Below the pieces are notes generated by a model. It ran no database searches and was not told the DNA's origin. It was given only the letters and a program-made list of their open reading frames with translations. A stretch of 64,000 nt of DNA from Collybia mongolica (taxonomy: Eukaryota > Basidiomycota > Agaricomycetes > Agaricales > Clitocybaceae), in the NCBI GenBank assembly GCA_013420905.1, contig JAAXNY010000001.1:682001-746000 (forward strand). The letters run 5' to 3'. Numbering within the stretch: position 1 is the stretch's first letter; the number at the start of each line of letters is the position of its first letter. Position numbers and translations under genes: made by a program. Shown piece after piece: positions 25,899 through 35,908 of the stretch.

Positions 25899-26677
25899 TA
25901 TTAAAGTACTACGGCCGTGTGAATTTGATTGTGACTAATCCTGACTAAGCGCTGACTAAGTCTGACAAAGCAGCAAAAAAGTTGTCTTTTAAGTAGAGTG
26001 CTGACTAAGGATGACAAAGCAGGAAAATTGTTGAAGTCACATGCCATGTCACCTGCTCAAGTCACCTGCTTAAGTCACCCTTAATTACCACAATAAATTC
26101 TAACATTACATATCTTGCTTTAAAAACTAATACATTATATATTTAAAAAAAAATCTATCCAGGTAACATGCTAAGACACATACTAATCACCTGATCTGCA
26201 ACACCACATCACATGACCTCCAAAGCGGACTAAGTCAACAAATAACAAACAATACCTATTAACCTTAAGCTGCCTCATAAATTTCAGATGCTCAAACTGG
26301 AAAAAAAAAAGTATTTAAATGGTGCCACTACCCATAAAATTACAAATCAAAGTAGAACATGGAAAGCATGCAGATAAAAATGGAAATGAGTTTATCTGAG
26401 CAATTTGGTTGTTAATCCATAAATTAACATAAAATGTTCTAACACTACAAAGCCTGCTTTAAAATCTGATACATTCTATTTTGAAAAAATTACTCTCTGT
26501 CTAACCCTATCTTTAGAACAATAGGAATCCAGTGCAAATGAGTAAGGGAAATAGTAATACATGGTTGAGAGAAATATTATAGGTAGAAGAAACATTGATT
26601 CCAAGGATTTTGAATAGAGCTGATCCCTATCAAATTAGAGCAATAACAACTAACTTTTCACATAATAATTTGCAAAT
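25899..26677. repeat. AT-rich stretch with short imperfect repeats
   Basis: CTGACTAAG-like words recur at 25930-26015, and a segment near 26095-26150 (TTCTAACATTACATATC...GCTTTAAAA) recurs loosely near 26435-26485. No coding sequence seen. Probably part of the decayed Helitron-bearing interior of the KDZ-ended element. Confidence 0.4.
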
Positions 26678-27725
26678 GTGATAGGAATTGACTACACAAT
26701 ATTGGACAGCATTGTTGCCTTTGATGCAGTCAACTGGCTATTCCAAAATATTAGAGGAGATGATAGAGCCTTTGGTAGGCTAATTATAGTATTTGATGGT
26801 GCAGACTGGGGGTGCCTGTCTTATGCACTCCCCACTGTGGGGATGAACTTCAAATACTCAAACTAAAGAAAAATCTGTACTTATATGGTGTTACTAATGA
26901 TAAAATGAGACTTTCCAAATGGCAAATTGAAATTGGCCATGGGAAGCTTACAGATGGCAATGGAAATGTCACCTTACCTAGCCACTTTTATGATGCTGAG
27001 AATACTGTGGAGTCTCTAACTGACACATTATATCCTGACATTGGAAACCCTGTTCTAAAACCTGATACATTTTACCCTGAGAGAGCTATTCTTTCTGCCA
27101 GAAATGGTGATGTTGACTCTCTCAATAAAAAAGTACTGGATATGTTTCCTGGAGATGGCAAGATGTACCACAGTGCAGATTGTATTGCATATGAAGGAAT
27201 TGATGGAGCTGAAGCAATATACCCTGTTGAATATCTGAATGTTATCAATGTATCAGGGCTACCTCTATCTATGTAAGCTAACTTAAAAAGTGGGGTGCCA
27301 TGTAATGATATTGCACAATTTAAACACAGTTGATAGTCTTTACAATGGGTCAAGGGAAATAATAACATGGACAAGCAACCATATTGTAGAAGTATGGTTA
27401 ATTGGGAGGCAAAATGATAGGCATAAAGAAATTATCTCAAGATTCCAAATGATGCCATCTAATAGCCTGATAGCTTTTAAATTGGCATGGTCACAACTGC
27501 TTTTATAGCTGGGATTCTGTATGACAATTAACCAATATCAAGGGCACTGATTACACCAAGTTGGACTTGACTTTAGATCTCCTGTAGTTATACATGGGCA
27601 GTTTTATATTGTGATTTCACAGGTAATATTGGTACATGGAATCAAAGCTATGATACCAAATACTGTAGACAATAGGGTCACTTTAACAGTAAAGATGTTC
27701 CTTTGGAGTAGAAGTATTATATGGA
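26678..27725 (+). pseudogene. Helitron helicase remnant (Pif1-like, C-terminal part)
   Basis: Broken in several frames, but blocks follow the order of fungal Helitron helicases: AFDAVNWLFQNIRGDDRAFG and LIIVFDGADW (Walker B region), ILSARNGDVDSLNKKVLDMF, EYLNVINVSGLPLSM, KxGCHVMILHNL, SREIITW, MTINQYQGH (usually MTINKSQGQ), VGLDFRSPVVIHGQFYIVIS. The N-terminal helicase and Rep domains are absent. Frameshifts and stops are numerous, so it is long dead. CpG-poor. Confidence 0.75.
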
Positions 27726-28488
27726 TTATGATTTGAATAGGGAAAAAAGCCTACATCCAAAATATTGAAATTGAACATAGAATAAAGTATTGAGACTAAG
27801 ATGGGGGTCTGGGGGCAGAGCCCCCAGCAAGCTGAAGGTTACGTGATAGAGTCATGGGTGAGTGTAGCAGTGCCGTGGCGTAGCCACGGGCCATAAGCTT
27901 GTAGTATATATAATTTGTGTAAATAAAATTTATATTACTAAGTCGATTAGTAATCGACTGGCCGCGCGGACTCTGCGAGCTGTCCGTCTGTGCTGGTCCG
28001 CGTGTCCGCGTAAAATTATGCGGATTGATGCGGACTCGGCGCGGACACGGATTCTTGTCTGGCTGACGGTCCTGCCAAATGAGTCCGTGCGGAGTCCGCA
28101 CGGGTTATGTGGCTTAGTGTAAAGACCTCGGATAGGGTGGTAGTGGAATGGAATGGAATTCCACCAGAAACATGCCAGACACTTATAGAAAGCATGCCTA
28201 GAAGTGTTCAAGCAGTTATTAAGGCAAAAGGTGGTCATACCAAGTATTAATTGTGTAAATAGAGACTTTGGAGATGTAGGTCAAAAAACTGTCCCAATGA
28301 GTAATTATTTTGTTCAATTTGTTATGAAATGAGTTTTTATTCAAATAAGGAAAGTAGGGGCTCATTTCAAAGCTAATATGGTGTAGTATTATATATATTT
28401 TTCTCAGAAAGATATTAATCCCCAGTACTCTGTTATAAGTAAATCATTATAAAATAACCAAACATTGGGACAGTTTTTTGAGCTACTG

Positions 28489-29019
28489 TATTTCTCAATG
28501 AACTTGAATGGTTCATAATTTGAATAGAAATAAGAGGTTGAAGCAAAGATTCCTTTCAAATCAGCCAGTTTGGCAGCACCTTTTCAGGTGAGAGCATCCT
28601 TCATTTTCTTCATCATTGTATTAGCACAACAGAATTCTTTGTATTTTGCATATGCATAACACAAAGTATGGTTGCCACAATCCAGATAGAAGTGTTCAAT
28701 CTCCAACTGCATAATCATAGATTGCTGAGCAGATGTGAAGCGAGCAACTATGTCAGACTCAGATGTGTTGTTTGATGTAGATGGTTCAGTTTTAGAAGGC
28801 ACAGAAACAGTTGGAACAGAAGAAGTTGGAACTTGTGTGAAAGTTGAGGATTCAGATGATTCAGTCTAAAAGTGTTTTTATCAGAGATATACTTCAATAA
28901 ATAAAAGTAGTAAAACTCACAAATAAATGCAAAACATATCCATGATCATCATACTTCCAATCCACCATATCATCATCTGAAAGTGCAGCACTGTAGTGAC
29001 CCTTAATGTCCCAAGTTTC
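28489..29019 (-). pseudogene. KDZ companion gene, third piece
   Basis: On the minus strand it reads TWDIKGHYSAALSDDDMVDW and YDDHGYVLHLF, a probable intron (about 28867-28925), a Ser/Thr-rich linker, QLEIEHFYLDCGNHTLCYAY, MKKMKDALT, TGA (28584-28586), KGAAKLADLKGIFAST and YEPFKFIEK at the Tc1 site. The TGA would be CGA one transition earlier. Bounded by the copia element on the right and Tc1 copy A on the left. Function unknown. Confidence 0.55.
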
Positions 29020-29209
29020 TGTTAAAGGTGGAAGCCTAGAGCTAGAGTCCTGAGTAAGAAACTGGGGACTCCAGAACGAGCTACTCTACACCTATATACC
29101 TGTAGGAACAATAGTAGAGTACAATAAACAATGGAACAATAGAACAATGGAACAATAGAACAATGAAAGAAGCAAAACAATACCAAGTATATACAGGTCA
29201 ATTCTAACA
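29020..29209 (-). repeat. copia 3' LTR
   Basis: 190 bases, TG...CA, with a short tandem AACAATGGAACAATAGAAC segment. Differs from the 5' LTR mainly by a missing 8 bases (CTAAGCTA region) and one A/G change, so the insertion is fairly recent. Confidence 0.92.
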
Positions 29210-29280
29210 TACCCCCCTGACCTGGTGCATCTCAATAAGAGTTACCAAAATCAAAATAGAGTAGTCAGAAACAAAACCAT

Positions 29281-32200
29281 TCAGGGTTTAATATCCATCA
29301 TCTCCCTGCAGTATTGAACCTTGGGGAGTGTAACAGCCTTGGTAAGAATATCTGCCACTTGAGCTGTTCCAGGAATGTGATAAGTAGAAATAATTCCACT
29401 TTCCACTTTCTCTCTTAACCAGAATAGTCTGGTGTCAATATGTTTCATTCTTCCATGGTGTTCTGGGTTCCTGGTCACATTTAATGAAGACATATTGTCA
29501 ATCATTAAAATGGAAGAGTTTTGGATAGGATACCCAAGTTCTTGCATAAGACTTTGCATCCAGAGGATCTCTTTGCCTGCCTCCACAGCAGCAACATACT
29601 CCACTTCAGTGGTGGACAGTGTAACAATTGGTTGCAGTTTGCTGCTCCAGCCTATTGCTCCTCCCCCCAAAATTGTGACATATCCACCAGTAGAGCGCCC
29701 AGTGTCCACACAGTCTGCATGAGAGGCATCACAGTATGTCTTGAACTCCAGTGGTTCACCATTTGCCTGGTAGGTCAACTTGTAGTCCATGGTGGCCTTG
29801 CAATATCTGAGCATATGCTTTGCAGCAGCCCAATGCTTAGGACCAGGATTGGAGTTATACCTTGCTAGCTTGGCTACACCTGCAGCTAGATCACCTCTAG
29901 TCATACTGACAAGATATTGAAGTGATCCAACAAGACTGAGATATGGGACATTTCGCATTTCCTCCCTTTCTGCATCTGTCTGTGGGCACATTGACTGGGA
30001 TAGAATAAGTCCTGGGGTCATAGGAGTGCTGATGGGATTGCAGTCTGTCATGTTGTACTTTTCCAGCATGTCCACAATGTACTGTCTCTGGGAGAGGGCA
30101 ATGGTGCGATTTGGACGATCTCTGATGATTTCCACACCCAATAGAAACTGAGTGGGCCCAAGGTCACGAAGTTTGAAGTGTCTGGACAGCTCCTTGACTG
30201 TTCTGTCAATTTCTGCGTTGGATTTTGAAGCCAGAGTGATATCATCAATATAGATGGGGACAATGATCTTGACTTCTCCCTTTACATACAAGTAAATGGA
30301 GTGGTCAGATTCCAGTCTGGTGAATCCCATGCTGTCAAGAACACCATGTAGCTTCTTGTTCCACTGCCTGGCAGCCTGTTTGAGTCCATAGAGCAATTTC
30401 TTGAGCTTCAAAACCTTGTTTCCAACCACATAACCCGGAGGAGGACACATATAGATGTCTTCTTCCAGATCTCCATTGGGGAAAGCAGAGGTGATGTCCA
30501 CAGAGCGCAATTCCATGTCTTCAATTCCAGCAATGGCTAGAATCAATCTCAGAGCAGCTGGGCGAAATGTAGGTGCAAAGACTTCATTATAGTCAATGCC
30601 AGGACGTTGTGCACATCCCTTTGCCACCAGTCTTGCCTTGTAGTGCTCAATTGAGCCATCTGAATTGCGCTTGACCTTGAATACCCATCCTGAACCAATT
30701 GCCTTTCTATCTTGAGGCAGATCAATGATGTCCCATGTGCCATTCTGTGTCAATGACTCTATCTCTTCATCAACAGCCTTCTTCCACTTGTCAGCTTCCT
30801 TAGACTTCATGGCAAGGTGCCAGTCCTGGGGATCTGGCTCAGGACCAAGGGCAGCACCAGCAAAGTGGACAAATTCAAAACCATCCTCATCCATTTCACC
30901 ACATGTGAAGTTAGCCTCAATATCACTATCACCATCATCCAGGACAGGCTTGGATGGCCTTACAATCCAATATTCCTGGGGAGGTCTAGTAGCCCTAGAT
31001 GACTTCCTGGTGGGGAGTACAGTGCGTTTGGGAGGCTTTCTACCTCTAGGTCTAACAGGACCATCATCCAAGTCAGGATCATGTTGCTCATTGGGTAATG
31101 GGTAATTGGCTGGATCAATGTTTGGGATTTGGACATTATGCTGGACAGGTGGTGCTTGGGCAGGGGCTTGGGCAGCAGGGGGAATAGGTACAGGGGCAGG
31201 TGCAGGGGCAGGTGCAGGACGCTTTGGGGCTGATTTTAGATTATCATCATCATTATCATCATCATATCCCCCAAAATCAGGTATATTGCTTGAGTCTGGC
31301 ACTGGACTGTTATCAGAACAATTTGGACCAACAAAAATAGGTGGGGGTGGGCCAGAGGGAACAGGGACACTGCCAGATGTCTTCAGACCAGGGAAATAAC
31401 GCTCATCAAACTCTGCTTTGTCTGAGATCATGGTCTTCTTGGTGGTGGGGTTGTAGAACTTCCAACCCTTGCAACCATCAGCATATCCAATAAAGACACA
31501 TTTATCCATGTGTGACTGCAGAGTCTTGCACTTATCCTTCTGCACAAAGACATAGGAGGTGCATCCCCACACCCTGAGATGACTGATATCAGGTTTAGTT
31601 CCAAACCAGCCATAGTGAGGAGTTTTGGGTGCTACAAGTGTTGGAATGCGATTCCAGATGTGTACTTGTGCATCCATGCAATGCTCCCAAAAGGATGGGG
31701 GCAACTTAGACTCTGCAAGCATAGCAGTAATGTCATCAGACATAGTCCTGTTGGCCCTTTCTGCAACTCCATTCTGCTGTGGTGTGTTTCTGCATGTGTG
31801 TCTCCTGGTAATCCCACAATGGTCTGTGAATTGAATGAACTCCTTTGACATGTATTCACCACCCTTGTCATCCTGCAATGTCTTGATAGTGTAGCCCTTA
31901 TCCTTCCAATGGTTCTCAGCATAAGCCTTGAACTTCTGGAATGCCTGGAATGCCTGAGACTTTTCCTTGAGTGCCATTACTGCTCTGAAATCCAGGAAAT
32001 CATCAATGAAGGTAATCCAGTAGAGTGCTCTAGAATGCGATTTTGTAGTCATAGGACCATCCAAGTCACTGTGGATGAGTTCCAGAGGCTGTGTAGCACG
32101 ATTTCCAGTAGAGGGATAGGATTTAGACTTCATTTTGCCTGCCAGACAAGCCTCACAGATAGGATCTGGCTTGGTTGTAGAATTCATGTCCATGCCTGTT

Positions 32201-33639
32201 GCCAACTCCTGTTTAGCCATAGTCTTAACCACTGCATAATTGTGGTGAGCCAGTCTTCTGTGCCATAAGGACAAGTCCAGGGGAAGAGTAGAGGCAACAT
32301 TAGCATACTCTGAAATGCATTGGACTGTTCCATCAAGCTGGGCACAGTTGTTGGACTTGATTGTGGCAGAGAACAAGGCCTGAGATGAGTTCTTGAGTCT
32401 GAACCACAATGCTTGACTGTCAATCACAATCTTGAAACCCTTTGCTCTGGTGAGGTATAGGATAGAGAGGAGGTTGTTCCGAAGCCTAGGTACATGTAGG
32501 ACTCTAGTGAACTCCACCGGACGCAGATTCTGCCCTTTTACTACAGGATTAAACACAACTGTCCCAACCCCAGCTGAATATATCACACTATTGTCTGCCA
32601 GCCTGATTGGTACAACATGAGGGCGATAATTATGCACCCAATTGCGATGTGGGGTCATATGCAAAGAGGCCCCAGAGTCTGGAAGCCAATTGAAGTCAGC
32701 ATCTAGTTGCAGTGGGCCAGACAGATCAGAATGATCTGGGAGGGAGGTACTTGCATTTCCAGCATATTCTGTGACAACCTTATCAGAGGAATTGTCCTGT
32801 GCCTTGTCCTTTTTGTCCTTGGATTCCTCCTTGGACTCCTGTGCCTTGTTTGCAGTCTCCTTGCGCTTTTTGCCTTTATTTTTGCCACCATTTGAAGTCC
32901 CATTAGACTTCTTTGCCTCCTTTTGTGCATTGATGTACAGTGTGCACTTGGTCTGGATGTGACCCCCTTTGCCACAGAAATGACAACTGTTTCCTGAGGT
33001 GGATGCAGCCATGGCAGTGTGCTCTTCTGCCCTTCTGCAACGAGATTGGTCCTCAGTAATGAATGCCTGATGGACTTTTGACTTGTCCAAGTCAGAAGTG
33101 AGGAGTAAACTGGTCACAAAGTGATTGTACTCCTCAGGAGGAGCCCTAATCAAAGCCATGGTTGCTAGCTCTGAGTCCATGTCAGCCAGAGTATACTTTT
33201 CTGACCTAAGACTTTTGACATTGGTGATGACTTTCTCAACTCTGTTGATAAGAGTTTGAAGGGACTCTTCCTCTTGCTTCCTGATGGAGAACAAGTCATC
33301 CAGGGCATTAAAGCAAGGTCCAGGACGCTTCTGTACATGTACTTTGGCTAGTGCCTCCCACATTTTGACAGGATCCTCAGCAATTCCATTGAAGTGGACT
33401 CTCTGGGGTTCCTCAACCATAAAGAAGATCTGGCCAGCTGCCTTTTCAACTTTGATGAGGTAGGCTTCCTGTGCATCCAGTTGCTCTTCTGTAGGAGGGC
33501 TACTGAGGGAGGGCACTCTAGCAATACCTTTGACAATCCTCCAGCTGCCATTAGCCCTAAGCCAGGCAGACATATCAGATGCCCAGGAGGTGTAGTTGGT
33601 GTCATTGAGGAGGGGGAAGGTAGGTTTTGTAAGAGACAT
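29281..33639 (-). CDS. Ty1/copia gag-pol polyprotein, uninterrupted (1452 aa)
   Basis: Start chosen at ATG 33639-33637 (MSLTKPTFPLLNDTNYTSWA) because the frame upstream soon enters the LINE at 33766. Domains in order: Gag; zinc knuckle CHFCGKGGHIQTKC (about 219-232); protease LPDSGASLHMT (Asp at 321); integrase with HRRLAHHNYAVV, CEACLAGKM, HSDLDGPM, DDKGGEYMS and TPQQNGVAERANRT; reverse transcriptase with VFAPTFRPAALRL, ITSAFPNGDLEEDIYM, LLYGLKQAARQW and YIDD; RNase H with DASHADCVDTGRSTGG, STTEVEYVAA and KHIDTRLFWLREK; ending VADILTKAV. No stop or frameshift. It is cut off from its 5' LTR by 22 kb of later insertion, so this copy should not be transcribed normally. Confidence 0.93.
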   Translation of the reverse strand: MSLTKPTFPLLNDTNYTSWASDMSAWLRANGSWRIVKGIARVPSLSSPPTEEQLDAQEAYLIKVEKAAGQIFFMVEEPQRVHFNGIAEDPVKMWEALAKVHVQKRPGPCFNALDDLFSIRKQEEESLQTLINRVEKVITNVKSLRSEKYTLADMDSELATMALIRAPPEEYNHFVTSLLLTSDLDKSKVHQAFITEDQSRCRRAEEHTAMAASTSGNSCHFCGKGGHIQTKCTLYINAQKEAKKSNGTSNGGKNKGKKRKETANKAQESKEESKDKKDKAQDNSSDKVVTEYAGNASTSLPDHSDLSGPLQLDADFNWLPDSGASLHMTPHRNWVHNYRPHVVPIRLADNSVIYSAGVGTVVFNPVVKGQNLRPVEFTRVLHVPRLRNNLLSILYLTRAKGFKIVIDSQALWFRLKNSSQALFSATIKSNNCAQLDGTVQCISEYANVASTLPLDLSLWHRRLAHHNYAVVKTMAKQELATGMDMNSTTKPDPICEACLAGKMKSKSYPSTGNRATQPLELIHSDLDGPMTTKSHSRALYWITFIDDFLDFRAVMALKEKSQAFQAFQKFKAYAENHWKDKGYTIKTLQDDKGGEYMSKEFIQFTDHCGITRRHTCRNTPQQNGVAERANRTMSDDITAMLAESKLPPSFWEHCMDAQVHIWNRIPTLVAPKTPHYGWFGTKPDISHLRVWGCTSYVFVQKDKCKTLQSHMDKCVFIGYADGCKGWKFYNPTTKKTMISDKAEFDERYFPGLKTSGSVPVPSGPPPPIFVGPNCSDNSPVPDSSNIPDFGGYDDDNDDDNLKSAPKRPAPAPAPAPVPIPPAAQAPAQAPPVQHNVQIPNIDPANYPLPNEQHDPDLDDGPVRPRGRKPPKRTVLPTRKSSRATRPPQEYWIVRPSKPVLDDGDSDIEANFTCGEMDEDGFEFVHFAGAALGPEPDPQDWHLAMKSKEADKWKKAVDEEIESLTQNGTWDIIDLPQDRKAIGSGWVFKVKRNSDGSIEHYKARLVAKGCAQRPGIDYNEVFAPTFRPAALRLILAIAGIEDMELRSVDITSAFPNGDLEEDIYMCPPPGYVVGNKVLKLKKLLYGLKQAARQWNKKLHGVLDSMGFTRLESDHSIYLYVKGEVKIIVPIYIDDITLASKSNAEIDRTVKELSRHFKLRDLGPTQFLLGVEIIRDRPNRTIALSQRQYIVDMLEKYNMTDCNPISTPMTPGLILSQSMCPQTDAEREEMRNVPYLSLVGSLQYLVSMTRGDLAAGVAKLARYNSNPGPKHWAAAKHMLRYCKATMDYKLTYQANGEPLEFKTYCDASHADCVDTGRSTGGYVTILGGGAIGWSSKLQPIVTLSTTEVEYVAAVEAGKEILWMQSLMQELGYPIQNSSILMIDNMSSLNVTRNPEHHGRMKHIDTRLFWLREKVESGIISTYHIPGTAQVADILTKAVTLPKVQYCREMMDIKP

Positions 33640-33889
33640 GTTGGTAAGGAGTGAAATTGGGGTGTTAACCTCTGTGCAAGTTTGTATCAACAGGAATACA
33701 ACCAGGTTCCCTTGAAAATAACAAAGGGCAGGGTTCCAAGTTGAGCCTTCAGGAGTGTGTGCAGGCGCTTCTTGACTTGTTACCACGACATGCACAGCCA
33801 CCATCATAGTCGTCATCGTCGTTCTACGCACTCTGCTGCCCTAGATCACCCCCGATAACACTCTACCAACCAAGCCCTGTGCCTCTGAC

Positions 33890-35908
33890 ATGGTCAAAGA
33901 CAATCCACCTGGCCGATCCCAGCGATCGGCGGAACGCGCTTCAAAACCGCCGGACATTCGCGACTATCTTTGTGGGTCCTCCTCCCCTGCTCCATCCAGG
34001 AGCACAACTCCTCAGAGACCCCCAGGCCTCCCCACTATTGCACAACGGGTCTTCTTTCGACCACCCACACCTGCACCTGCATTGGAAGCGGATTCCTCCA
34101 CTCCGATGGACACTGCAGCAGACGACAACACCATTACACTGTCGTCCGCCAAAGGCAAGGCCCCAGCCCCACCCCCCCAGGACCGAGAGGAAACCTTGGA
34201 GGAGGTGGAGATGAACTCCTTTTAGGAGAGCTTTGACGACCCTGCTGATGCCTTCCTCCCAACCGGTTCGAAAGAATTGGCGGAGGTGGACGTCCAGGCG
34301 GCTACCTCATTGCTCCACAACACAACAGAGCTTATGAACCTCTGGACTGAAAAGGGATATCGCGTCCCTGCACACCTCACTGACACCTTTGCCACTGAGC
34401 TCCTCCAGGTCGTATACTTGGCCTCTGAAATCAGCCTCATTCGGCATGTTGCCAATGGGACCTCTCAAGTCGCCGCCCTACAACAGGTCATCGACAGCCT
34501 TCGGAGCCAGCTCCCCCCTGATGCTCCCCCCGCCCCTAAGTACAGCCCCCCTGGATCAGGGCAGTGGCCCCCCCACTCATCCAATGCTACCTCTGACCCT
34601 GCAGGTCTCCACAGGCCCCAAAGGAAGCTTATTCCGGCTTGGTCATCCAGACAGCCTCCGCCTCCCCCCCCTAGGCCAACCCTGGCCTTGTTTGCATCTA
34701 CGGCAGCTGCTGCTGCCTCTCTCCCCCAACCTCCCCCTTCCAAGAGGAGAAAGGGCGCCGCTGCCACAGCGGAGGGACTAGTCCAAATGGCCAAGTCATT
34801 CCCCTCGGCTCCCAATGCATCCATCGTCCAAGCACAACAGATTGTTGCAGGCGGGGCTGCCATCTCCCACACAAATGCTGAACGAGCCCGCGCCAACATG
34901 AAGTGTTCCACCACCCACAGCTCCTCCTGGAAAGAAGTTGTGGTTTTCTGTTCTCCGCCGGTGTACTGGGATGACGCTCCCGTTATACCAACGATCAACA
35001 GTACTCTTGGTTCTAATCGCCGAACCATCCGCGCCATCGTGGAAACACGGAACCATCTTGGGGGTTTGTCCCTTGTCATGGACTCCGTGCCTTCTGAAGA
35101 CGACCTCCAGGTCCTATACCAGTTCTTCGACACCAAGGCGAAGGAGGCTCAAGGGGCTGATACAGAGACACGGGTTGAGGTCGGGTCCTCCAAGACCTTC
35201 CTCCGCATCCCCAACTTCCCCTTCTTCGGTACAACCGTCACATATGACAAAACCAGGAAGCCCATTCCCATCACTCCGTTGGAGGTCAAGACTATCCTTG
35301 AAACCTGCAAATGGAAAGGTGCAATCCATCTGTACCAAGGGGCACTCCCCCGCGTGGTCAGAAACTCCAAAACGTCAGACTCATGCACTGTGTTTTTCGA
35401 CATTTATGATTCTCATGGAGGCACCCACCTCCGCAGCCTTCGGAACAAGAGCTTCATGCTCGGGTCCCAGTCCTTGACCATCCTGCCCACTGACAAGCAA
35501 ATAGGGGTCCCTATCTGCACAAAGTGCTGGAGGTTTGGCCACTGCAAGGAGGTCTGTCCCTTCAGAGCTCAACTGTGCTCATACTGCGGCGGACCTCATG
35601 ACGCCTGCAATCACCGCGACCTAGCGGCATGCTGCAAGGCCACCCCCAAGGCCACCCCACCAAGACTTGCAACTCCAGCAGGTCATAAGTGCCCCCACGC
35701 CTCCCGATGTGTCAACTGTGGCCTTGCCCATGAGCCTGATGACAGGAAGTGTTCCTTTTGGAAACACCACTATGATGCCAAATGGCTAGCGGCCAAGTAC
35801 ACTGCCCAGAAGGTAGGCGACGAGCTTTTACGCTTCGCACCATCTGCTAATACCCCCTTCCCCACCGTTACAGGAGACAGGCTCCGAGGACGCAGGGAGG
35901 GTACTTGA
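33890..35908 (+). pseudogene. LINE ORF1 (Gag-like, CCHC zinc knuckles), one in-frame stop
   Basis: ATG at 33890; one frame to TGA at 35906-35908, broken by TAG at 34223-34225 right after VEMNSF. Pro/Ala/Ser-rich N-terminal half; the C-terminal third has CTKCWRFGHCKEVC, CSYCGGPHDACNH and CVNCGLAHEPDDRKC, nucleic-acid-binding knuckles typical of LINE ORF1. About 670 residues if the stop is ignored. ORF2 starts 27 bases downstream in another frame, as expected for a bicistronic LINE. Confidence 0.85.

Larger units (their letters stand above)
23984..28129. mobile_element. KDZ-ended non-autonomous element inserted in Tc1 copy A
   Basis: Flanked by the 8-bp duplication GGATAGGG (23976-23983, 28130-28137). 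The left end is CTGTACTTTACACTCCCCC; the right end, inverted, is GAGGTCTTTACACTAAGCC. Subterminal arrays of GGACTC(C/T)GTGCGGAC-like units lie at 24005-24115 and 27960-28105. Its interior holds a GC-rich stretch, a rearranged Tc1 copy and a Helitron helicase remnant, but no KDZ transposase, so it would have needed the enzyme in trans. Excision rejoins HELWDR with the Tc1 C-terminus. Confidence 0.8.
23078..28250 (+). pseudogene. Tc1-family DD34E transposase (copy A), broken
   Basis: 5' part 23078-23983, 3' part 28130-28250. It has the helix-turn-helix region (TQRLSVISLLQEGYTLHQIQ, KSTIGRIKKELDM), then WTVEDWKRILWSDEVKINRI (first Asp), HGGGNNLMVWGCMGGNGVG, FQQDNDLKHASNKATKWFED (second Asp) and NPIEHLWVVLKK (Glu). 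After the inserted element it ends IPPETCQTLIESMPRSVQAV to KGGHTKY. Damage: TGA at 23279-23281, a one-base frameshift near 23405, and the insertion. It is the only Tc1 copy here that keeps the DNA-binding part. Confidence 0.85.
22718..28488 (+). mobile_element. Tc1/mariner element (copy A), interrupted
   Basis: Begins CAGTAGCTCAAAAAACTGTC and ends with its complement; TA flanks at 22716-22717 and 28489-28490. The terminal inverted repeats are about 210 bases and almost identical. Each carries the outer motif CAAAAAACTGTCCCAATG again in inverted form at its inner edge (near 22905 and 28290). The transposase gene is on the plus strand and is split by the KDZ-ended element at 23984-28129. Confidence 0.9.

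Noticed and set aside
33640..33831. Upstream start for the copia polyprotein
   Set aside because: The frame is open, but bases beyond 33765 belong to the LINE inserted there; the true start is the ATG at 33639.
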